64,000 bases of DNA from Semisulcospira habei (Eukaryota > Mollusca > Gastropoda > Semisulcospiridae). The DNA lies in NCBI GenBank assembly GCA_036245525.1, contig BTPG01000001.1:174132078-174196077 (forward strand), in the 5' to 3' direction. Positions within the stretch are counted from its first letter, which is position 1; every line of letters begins with the position of its first letter. This document shows, in pieces, positions 55,321 through 64,000 of the stretch. Position numbers and translations under genes: made by a program. The notes under the pieces were generated by a model. That model made no database searches. It was not told the origin of the DNA and was given only the letters and a program-made list of their open reading frames with translations.

Positions 55321-55526
55321 CTCATTCTACCCCAGACACACCACAGGAAGATAAGGATCGACCATGATAGTTCAAGGGTGATGCCAGAATAGCTTGGCGC
55401 CTATGGGCGCCAAGCTATTCTGGCATCACCCTTGAACTATCATGGTCGATCTGTGTCCTGCAGTGCAATGCAGTCTTCAGAGGACAACGGCAAAATTTAA
55501 GGATTTCGGTGTTGGGGTAGAATGAG
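55321..55526. mobile_element. TTAA-flanked element with T2 palindrome (206 bp)
   Basis: TTAA at 55317-55320 and 55527-55530; the inverted ends are CTCATTCTACCCCAGACAC and GTGTTGGGGTAGAATGAG. Inside, 55370-55443 is a near-perfect palindrome (ATAGTTCAAGGGTGATGCCA with GCGCC at the centre). It links the T2 palindrome to a TTAA-inserting, piggyBac-like MITE. Confidence 0.82.
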
Positions 55527-55763
55527 TTAAACAGTATCGGCGGCTACAGGCACACAAGGGTTACGGGTCTCACTTCCTACGCATATGCTGGTTCATGCTG
55601 GCTCATGCTGGCTCATGCTGGTTCAAAGCAACAGAAAGATGCGTAGAATGAAAAGAAAAAAATCGATAGATTTCTCTTACCGCAATTATTTCATTACATG
55701 TAGTGAATGAGCTCTTGTAAATTAGTGGAGGTGTATTAGGCCACAATTACAGAAACCCGTGAA

Positions 55764-55974
55764 CCCCTTCACTGCTGAGATATGTTAACACCAGCCAAAC
55801 GCGAGAGGCATAGATCCTCATGAGCCCCCGCTTATGCGGGGGCTCATGAGGATCTATGCCTCTTGCTGAAACAACATTGTATGAATTTCACGTTACCCTG
55901 ACGGCCGGGGATCTTTGACGATGAAGTTACAATGATTTCAAAAACGGACTCTGCGTACGCTAGCATTCAAGGGG
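55764..55974. mobile_element. T1 element (211 bp), left TTAA mutated
   Basis: The left terminus CCCCTTCACTGCTGAG is preceded by TGAA in place of TTAA. The right terminus CATTCAAGGGG is followed by TTAA (55975-55978). The central palindrome has AGAGGCATAGATCCTCATGA and its mirror around CCCCCGCTTATGCGGGGG. Confidence 0.75.
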
Positions 55975-56008
55975 TTAATATGTAAGCGCGTTGGCGGGCA
56001 TAAGGAAG

Positions 56009-56797
<789 letters not shown>

Positions 56798-56805
56798 AGT
56801 ATATA

Positions 56806-58137
56806 TATACTGTTATACCGCACAATGACGGCCTCAATGCACTTGCATACTTCCTCAACCAAAGAAGTCATAAACAACCTCCTACTCATACACTTCTACG
56901 TCTGGCTGAATTGGTTCTCTCTCTTAACAGTTTCACCTTTGATGGCGTCACCTTTGCTCAGTGCAGTGGCGTAGCGATGGGCACAAAAATGGGACCCAGC
57001 TATGCTTGCCTTTTCATGGGTTTCCTTGAGCAACAGATTCTTCAGCAATACACTGGGCCTGTCCCTGAGATGTATAAACGCTACATCGATGACGGTTTAG
57101 GAGCTACTCACATGACCCAAGCTGCACTTTTAGACTTCATTCACTTCGTGCAGGACTTCCACCCATCCATCAAGTTCACTTACACTATATCAGCTACTTC
57201 AGTCGACTTTCTGGACATGAACATCAGGATTGACTGCGGAATGTTGAAAACTTCAATACATTACAAACCTACCGACTCACATTCCTACCTCGACTACCGA
57301 TCTTCTCACAACCCCAAAACTAAAAACAGCATCCCTTATTCCCAGTTTCTTCGGCTAAAAAGAATATGTTCCGAAGAATCAGATTTTGATGTTCAATCCA
57401 AAGAAATGGCTGGATTTTTCATCGACAGACACTACCCACATACTGTTGTTCAAGGATCTCTCCAAACGGTTCAAAAACTTAGTCGCGCGAGTACACTGCA
57501 GACTAAACCTACCGCTGATAGTGACAGACCTATCGTAACCATGATCTACCATCCCCACACCAATCCGGTGCGTAAAATCCTTCTTTCTAACTGGGGTCTT
57601 TTGTCATCCAGTCAAGAATCTGCTGCTATCTTTTCTGAACCTCCGTTGGTAGCTTTCAAGAGGGATATTAATTTGCGGGACATGCTTGTTCGCTCTACTC
57701 TCAAGCCTCGTCATACCACCAGAGCCTCCGGCTCCACTCCGTGCAATGTTCCTAATTGCAAGACGTGTCCTTTTATTTGCCCTTCCACCGTGGTCAATGG
57801 TCCACGTTACAAATTCAACATAGACAGATACTTCACGTGTCAAACCACCAACGTGATTTATGTCATCTCCTGTGTTAAATGCGGCCAACTCTATGTTGGA
57901 GAGACGGAAAGAACCATCAACGACCGTTTCAAAGAACATCTTCAGTCTGTCAAGTACCAATACAACAGACCGGTCGGACGACATTTCAATCAGGCCGACC
58001 ACTCCGTCTCAGACATTCGAGTTAAAGGCCTCTGGCTTATGCAAGCCAGTAATGTCTGGGCCAGGAAAGACCGTGAAAAATTTCTGATTAATAAACTGGG
58101 CACTGTGGCGCCACTCGGGATGAATATGAAAGATTAA
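56806..58137 (+). pseudogene. Penelope-like RT (truncated) plus GIY-YIG endonuclease
   Basis: The frame is open to 58137 but enters from the inverted arm, so RT starts inside motif A: IYTVIPHNDGL remains, while the motif-A Asp just upstream is lost. Retained parts are GVAMGTKMGPSYACLF (about 56970) and YKRYIDDGLGAT (motif C, about 57080). The C-terminal half has a Cys cluster (CNVPNCKTCPFIC) and the GIY-YIG nuclease (VIYVISCVKC, LYVGETERTINDRFKEH, about 57858-57940). In Penelope elements the RT uses the nick made by this nuclease. There is no ATG before the RT. The copy is 5'-truncated and presumably inactive. Confidence 0.88.
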
Positions 58138-58209
58138 CATTGTTTACCTTGCTTGTGTCTGCTACTTTACCTCACTGATTTACTACTCACTAATCAGTTA
58201 CGTGATGTT

Positions 58210-58480
58210 GGCGCTGGTTGATATGTACATTTCCCTTGGGGACTTTCTCAGCGCTGGCCGAACGTTTAGTTGGATCCCTTGCCCTTCCCTGTCGGGCACC
58301 GGGTCTCCGGCTCACGGTTTGATACGCGGTTTTGGGGCGGGGCGATCGTGTGCATCCCTTGGGGATGTATGTGGTCGTCTTGTTGCGTACCTGTGTGTTT
58401 TTCTGTGGGCTGGTGGGTGCCCGTTGGGTGGGGTTGGTGGCTCTGGCTGTTTGTCTTCCGCCCCCCCCCCCCCTCCCATT
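58210..58480 (+). repeat. R1-like segment in Penelope 3' untranslated region
   Basis: CTCAGCGCTGGCCGAACGTT followed by TAGTTGGATCCCTTGCCC parallels the antisense R1 core. Further on, GTACCTGTGTGTTTTTCTGT and GGGCTGGTGGGTGCC parallel the sense R1 core. Similarity is moderate but collinear in both orientations. Confidence 0.5.
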
Positions 58481-58537
58481 TTTTTTTTTTTTTTTTTTCC
58501 TTACTCCTTCCCCCTTTCCCCCCCCCCGCCCCCATCT

Positions 58538-58575
<38 letters not shown>

Positions 58576-58584
<9 letters not shown>

Positions 58585-58891
58585 CCTTATTTTTTGAGTT
58601 ACCCTTGAAGACGGTTTCACAACTACCTACTCTCCACTTATACCAATATTCTCTTACTGATTTTGATTCTTTGCTTTGTTTTCATGACTTATTACTTGTT
58701 GTGTACCGTGCTAAATGCTGGGGTTTTTTTCCCGGGGTCCTCCCGTTTTTCCCCGAGGTAGTCCTCAACTTGAAGGTGATATAAAGTTTGCCTTCGGGTT
58801 GGTGTTTAGCAGGCTTTGTGTATTAGACACTCAGCCTACTTCGTGCCCAAGGGTACTCCCCATTCGTTCTCTCTCTCTTTCTCTCTCTCCG

Positions 58892-58986
<95 letters not shown>

Positions 58987-59323
58987 GGCCTCATCTACAC
59001 GCCTTTTCTTTCGCTCGCTCCTGCACGTGCTTGCACACACTCTTGTCTCTCGTGTTCAGGTTCTTTCCGAGTCTCTCTCTTACGCGATTTTTCGTTGACG
59101 TCATTTTTACTTTTTCCGCACTTTTGTTCTTCCTTTTCTTTTCTTTTATTTTACGTCACCTCCTTCAGTTGCCACATTCCTTCTGCCATTGAAGATAAGT
59201 AGCGGCTAATCTCTATGTTTGTTTGTTTGTCTATTTTGACAAAGGGTATTTACCCGAAATATTAATAAATTGTGTTGTACCCGTCTTTTCTAAGCGTGTT
59301 TCTTTCTCCGTTGGGTACTTCTT
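58576..59323 (+). repeat. Penelope-like right inverted arm
   Basis: Mirror of the left arm, ending GGGTACTTCTT at 59323. A hammerhead-like motif lies at 59231-59275 (TTGACAAAGGGTATTTACCC, then GAAATATTAATA). Two CT-rich tracts are present. Confidence 0.92.
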
Positions 59324-59377
59324 TGCATATTACACGCTTGGCAGTCACCTTTTTGGTCTGGATTGGGCATAAGGAAG

Positions 59378-60349
59378 GATTTTAAAAAAAAAATGTATCT
59401 CCACTGAAAAAAAAAAAAATAATAATAATGAATGGTTTTTGTATAGCGCAAAATCTTTTTGTGGCAAAAACTCATTGCGCTAACACACGCAGTCAAACAT
59501 GACATAGACGATATGAAACATTACAAATAAATACAACAGGACCACGGATCTACGACAGAGGAAAAGCAAGCTGGAAGAAGTGAGTTTTCAACTGAGCCTT
59601 AAACTGAGGGAGAGTAGAGAGATTTCGAAGACTGACAGGCAGCGAGTTCCAAACTGAAGGTGCAATGAAGCTGAATGAGCGTTCACCAACAATTTTCTGA
59701 GTTACGCTTCCGAGCCTTCAAACGTTTCTCACTGAAGGACCGCAGAGAACGTGAAGGCTGGTATGTGCAGAGTGAAGCAGAAAGGTAAGAGAGTTGCGAT
59801 CTTGTACTGGCATCGAAACTTTACCGGCAATCTACACAAACGATGCTGTCTAGTTTAAAAACAAACAAACAAAACACAAAACACCTAAATCTGCAACAAT
59901 GTTAAAGGAACCGGCTTCACGGCAATAACGGGTAAGAGTATTAGTTTATTACAAGTTAGGCTTTGCCAGGGGTTCTTGTCGCCTCTCGGGTCCGGTCAGG
60001 GTGACCGATGTCGAGGGCCCTCGACTCCTACCTCCGACATTGACATGAACCTGACTAGCACAGCCTAACTCGTAATACGACGATTTTGACTTCAACAGTA
60101 AAAAGTATAAGCGAGAAGTGTACCCTCGAAAGGACCCCAAATTTTACTTGTGACGTAGAGATTCAGGGGACGTAAATCTCCATTCTTCCGACAATCAGTC
60201 AACAACCTCGCGCGAACTGCATATGCCTGGAATTTCTCTCTCAGGTCTTTCTTTTTAACATAACACATTTTTAGTTATTCTTTTGTATGAAAGTGGTAAT
60301 ATAGGCCGAACACAACGCGTGCAAATAGTTCTTTTGTTGCGTAACCCAC
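59378..60349. other. No gene seen; interspersed-repeat fragment at 59400-59800
   Basis: TTGTATAGCGCAAAATC and TCATTGCGCTAAC near 59438-59480 resemble the GCGCTT-type SINE bodies elsewhere in the window, next to an (ATA)n/poly-A tail. The following 300 bases have the look of an old retroposon (for example CAGGCAGCGAGTTCCAAACT). Nothing coding is supported to 60349. Confidence 0.4.
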
Positions 60350-62570
60350 TCACTTATTATTTATCCAACTTCTTGTTTCTTCGCCGTTTCGAATGCGGTC
60401 AGTATGTGATAGGGCCTTCTTCTTCTTCTTCTCGAACGCCGCCACACTTTGAGTTTGGCTCTCAAAATGAAATCTGTGGTCTTCTGTAGCGCCTCCACAG
60501 GGCCCGTACCGTTTCTCTTGTAGAGTGGCGGGCTTTGGCCATATCTCCCCCCTCAGCAGCTGGTGGCTCCCACAGTCCTGGAGGATGTACTCTGTGGTCT
60601 GCTCTGCTTCTCCACAAGGGCACAGGGGAGTTGGCACGAGGTGAAAGCGTCTGTGCAGGTGGAAATTGGTTGTGCCCGGTCCTCAGACGGAAGATGGTCA
60701 CCTGCTCTTGTCTGGATATCTGATGGTAACTGTCTAGGGGCCGTTGTGGTGGTCTGTACACAGACTTAATGATGGTCTTCATCTCTGTGAAGCTGACTCC
60801 ATTTTTGTCTTGTTTTTTCTCTGCGCCCACTTTTGCCATTCTGTCAGCTTCTTCATTGCCGAATTATAGATGCCACAGTGTGAAGGGATCTACTACAGCA
60901 CCAGTCTGGTGCACTTGATGTTTTGCAGTGCCTCTTGTAGACGTGGCAGTTTGCTTGCTGATGCTGCCTCAAGGACAGACATGGCATCAGTCAGGAAGAC
61001 AATCTGGGCATCAGGGCCGTCTGCAGTGCCACTAAGTGTGTTTGCAGCGCGGACCAGGGCGTCCACCTCAGCTCTGTAATTTGTGCAGTGAAGGCCTGTT
61101 GGTACTGCCTCTGCCTGCCATTTTCCGTTTGGGTACTGAATTGCTAGACAAGATGGCGGCCATGCAACACCTCCTGGCCGTCCGCTCCGGCAGAAATGGT
61201 CGCCACCGACAGAATTCTAGCCATTGTACCTTCGTTTGACTATATACGATGTCAGGCCCTGCAACGCTGCATCACGACCGGTATTTCTTTTTGATGAATT
61301 TTGTAAATTTGATGTGCTGTGACTGTTAATTGGATTTCATATTTTTCTCCGCTGTGCCGCTATGCTGGGAGTTGATACACGCTGATTCTTGTTGTACCAA
61401 GCGGATATCAGAAGAACAGCGCGCGCTATGCTGTGGCAATACACCCAACGTGCTTTCCTCCCCTTTCATCATTTCATCTCAGGAGTGGCTCTTTCCGGCA
61501 CGCCACGCTCAACATCACGGCCTGCGCTAGCCTAGTGCACTCAACGAAGCCAGTACCAGCAAGCTTCAGGCCCCACATTACAGCCGAACGATGTAATGAC
61601 AGACACCTCCCAGACGCAGTAACTGTGTTTCTTACTGAACAGCCGCGTGTGTATTTTTTTAGAAACCATCGGACTGCTTTCACGTTAATGATGTAGTTCT
61701 ACTACGTTTGTTTTTTAAAATGAGTATGAAGTTATATAATAGTTAAGTTCAGTATAATTAAGGTGGTGACTGTTTATGTCGGAGGCGCGATTGTCAGTCT
61801 AAACACCGGCGCTGTACTATGGCGGCGACGGGCCCCCAGTTGCTGTTTGACCGTTGTTTTTATGTTGCCTAGATCGGAGATCATCTCCGTATCGACGCGG
61901 GTATTTTGTTTCTGTTGTTAACTTGTTTTATGTACTAGTTTTAGCCACGTAGGAACTTAATAAAGAACATTATAATAGTGTGTTCAGGGGACATAGGGCT
62001 GTCTTAGTATTCTGTTTTTGTTAGGGAGGTTCGGGTCGGGATGAGGCCACTGGCGCTGGCCATTAGATGCCTTGGCGACGGTCTTCACCCGTCCCGAGTC
62101 ATTGTCCGTTGTGTAGCTCTGTTATTGTAATTTGTGGAATGAGCGAGGGAGTGAGTGAATGTAAGCAGCACCTGTGGTGGCAAAAATGTGAATTTCCCCA
62201 TGAGGGATTAATAAAGTTGTATTGTATTGTATTGTAATGTACACAATACAATACAATACAATACAATAATACTTTATTAATCCCTCACCCCAGCCCCTCC
62301 ATTCTGAACTGCATCTGTGGCTGATCCATCGGTGTATGCCCGTATCCATGACTCTTGGGGATACTTTTCTTCGAGCATGGACAGTGTCAGGGCTTTCTTG
62401 CTCACAGTGCTGTGCTCATCTTTGGTGGTGATGTAGGGTACCGTGGAAGAGATGGTGATATTTTCTGGCTTACTTTCCCAAGGTGGAAGGTCGCTCGCAG
62501 GATTCAGGACCTCTTCCTGCGCAGGGAGCTTTGCCTGGTGTTTTCTCTGCAGTGCTCTCGTCTCCTTCAC
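60350..62570 (-). pseudogene. LINE-G: RNase H and C-terminal region, split by a 1.1-kb insertion
   Basis: Minus strand: a pre-RNase-H tail from 62570. Then WIRAYTDGSATDAVQNGGAG (about 62340) is interrupted at about 62286 and resumes near 61143. The later segments are NYRAEVDALVRAANTL (about 61080), IVFLTDAMSVLEAA (about 60995) and a degraded PSH motif near 60890. After that come FRLRTGHNQF (about 60690), LCPCGEAEQTTEYILQDC (about 60620) and LLRGEIWPKP. This is the I/Jockey-type RNase H plus Cys-rich C-terminus. Several stops and frame changes. A polyalanine-like CTT run lies near 60420. Confidence 0.75.
61144..62286 (+). mobile_element. Insertion in LINE-G ending in opposed (TTGTA)n tails
   Basis: Noncoding, about 1.14 kb. 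The plus-strand sequence ends with GAGGGATTAATAAAGTTGTA and TTGTA repeats (62196-62250). These are met head-on by ACAAT repeats and the mirror of GAGGGATTAATAAAG at 62228-62286, making an inverted tail-to-tail structure. No clear target duplication. It is probably a retroposon 3' end with an inverted companion. Confidence 0.5.
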
Positions 62571-63795
62571 AAAGCTTGATCTTTTCAGTCTCCCTGACTG
62601 AGGTTGGTTGTTTCATCCTGGCGTTCATAGGATGGTCTTTGGAAGACTTGACCTTTGTGAGCTGGGCCTTAACTTCAGTTGAATTTTCTTTATATTTTCT
62701 GAATATTATCTAACGTAATCCAATTATTCAGTTATGTTTTGTATTAAACTGGTACAAGTGGTATCACAGAACACCTACATATAGTCCTTTTTGTTGGGTG
62801 TAGCTCCCCCCTTCCCCCTAAATTATTTATTTATTAGCACATTATTGTTTAGAGGTTTGACAAAATTAATGAAGATTAAGGTATGTTTGTACCGAGAAAT
62901 GCGATTGGCCCAAGATTTATTTGGGGGGGGGGGGGGGGGGAGAATCGAATAGAGCTAGGCCAATGAGAAAAAGTGTAAAGAGACTGAAAGGAGACAATTT
63001 GTAATATCTCCTTAACTCGTTCGAGACTTGCCGCCTCCGGATACGCGGCATAAGCCGCGTATCCGGAGGCGGCACGTCTCGAATGAGTTAATAGGCGTTT
63101 TCAGCATGTCTTACAATAATGCCGGACAAAAGAACCAAAGTAACTTCCGAAGTTTTAATGTCGTAAAATAATAGAAGTTGATGAGATGTAGGAGTCCTAT
63201 ATGGCCTGATATAGACGAGACGCGAAAGCCATCTAGACATTTTTATAAATCGTCATATCGGACTCACAAATGTCAGTAACGTATATATTATATGCTCTAG
63301 AAGCGAGTCCAGAGCGTGAAAAAGCGTGGACATGAGTGAGACAGATATAGAAGAGTCACTGACAAATCTACTTTTCAGCTTTCATTTTTTTTTTCAGCGT
63401 GCTAGATAGTACGCGATTTGATTTTATAATTTTACCTGAAAGAAAACTATATCAATTGTATCCATTTCGTTCTGGAAAAGTCTATTTTTACCTTAAAGAG
63501 GGAAGTCAAGGCTATGGGGTCAACTGATATCTGACGGGAAGAAGAAAACCGCTGTTACCTGTGCCTACGGCATGTGTATCGGCATTTTTTTGCAATCAAA
63601 GTTCCACCTTAAAAAAAAGCAGACCGCTTTAAGGTTTTGTATCGTTGAACTTTAACAATGAACGTATCACAGACACTAAAACTGTACAGGTTGCGACGTG
63701 GTATGTGGTTCTGTAAGTGGGATGCGTCCCCCCTCCCCCACGTATCACTAACAGCTGCGATCGGCAGACAGGCAAGGCAAGGCCGCATGAAGACT
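62571..63795. other. No gene seen apart from a T3 palindrome
   Basis: Mostly AT-rich. A poly-G run lies at about 62923-62940 and a TTAA-flanked palindrome at 63016-63087. Nothing coding is supported. Confidence 0.45.
63016..63087. mobile_element. TTAA-flanked 72-bp palindrome, family T3
   Basis: TTAA at 63012-63015 and 63088-63091. CTCGTTCGAGACTTGCCGCC with its mirror encloses GGATACGCGGC and GCCGCGTATCC around a 4-base loop. It closely matches the copy at 54319-54392, 8.7 kb away. Confidence 0.83.
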
Positions 63796-64000
63796 GATTA
63801 TGTCTGCTGTCAATAATGCCAACGATACACATAAATCGAAGATCGGTCTTGCGGGCTTCAGTGACGATACGTTGCCTGATGCTCTTAACTCCTTTTTTAC
63901 CCGTTTCGAAACACGCGACTTTTCGTCTGATGTAGCTGATCTGAAGAAGTCACTGACTGGACACACGATGGCGGCTCTATTGTTATTGAACAAGAGAGTG
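63796..64000 (+). pseudogene. LINE fragment running off the window
   Basis: An open frame includes DALNSFFTRFETRDFSSDV, which resembles the linker between endonuclease and RT in L2/CR1-like LINEs (a segment of the form LN-FF-RF-x-DFS). No start or stop is seen before the window end. The assignment rests on this short motif. Confidence 0.45.

Noticed and set aside
59949..60140. Short inverted repeat built on GTTAGGCT words (59950-60072)
   Set aside because: Arms match only partly and no flanking duplication is seen; too weak to call an element.

Overview
This is eukaryotic, repeat-dominated DNA, most likely from a mollusc and probably a gastropod. The best evidence is a spliced neuropeptide-precursor gene at 52981-53434 (minus strand) that encodes an amidated egg-laying-hormone-like (ELH/CDCH family) peptide. 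The types of mobile element fit as well: Maverick/Polinton, Penelope-like, hAT, piggyBac-type TTAA MITEs, several LINE lineages with and without RNase H, and tRNA-derived SINEs. The ELH-like gene is the only ordinary host gene I can support. I see no rRNA, functional tRNA, CRISPR or prokaryotic operon.

Layout. 1 to about 8.4 kb: right-hand part of a Maverick/Polinton (adintovirus-like) element whose left end lies outside the window. Capsid, packaging ATPase and protein-primed DNA polymerase genes point right; the integrase and four small virion-type genes point left. The polymerase has three frame breaks and the integrase has lost its catalytic glutamate. 8.9-15.2 kb: two defective copies of an RNase-H-bearing LINE (ORF1 with three zinc knuckles; RT plus RNase H), separated by a MITE and a 120-bp tandem array. 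15.2-18.9 kb: a second LINE, open except for one amber codon. 19.4-20.2 kb: a LINE relic. 20.9-29.4 kb: one hAT transposon bounded by matching termini and a 5-bp target duplication. Inside it are a partly deleted, multi-exon transposase, a copy of repeat R1 and a complete LINE with an intact 944-codon ORF. 30.0-38.8 kb: an antisense LINE split by two solo LTRs (each with a perfect 5-bp target duplication), a tRNA-derived SINE and a degenerate tandem array rich in AGGTCA half-sites. 40.5-46.3 kb: an RTE-like LINE (minus) split by a 1.7-kb insertion of unknown class. 47-56 kb: many short palindromic elements flanked by TTAA around the ELH-like gene, plus R1 copies inside its upstream intron. 56.0-59.4 kb: a Penelope-like element (RT plus GIY-YIG nuclease) with inverted terminal repeats, a 13-bp target duplication and hammerhead-like motifs. 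60.3-62.6 kb: another RNase-H LINE fragment with a 1.1-kb insertion. The window ends in a further LINE fragment.

How parts relate. The Maverick genes form a virion/replication module. Most other ORFs are selfish-element genes, often nested, so insertion order can be read directly. The main novelty candidates are the TTAA-bounded palindromes, the R1 repeats that resemble the Penelope element's 3' region, and the hammerhead-like motifs in inverted repeats.
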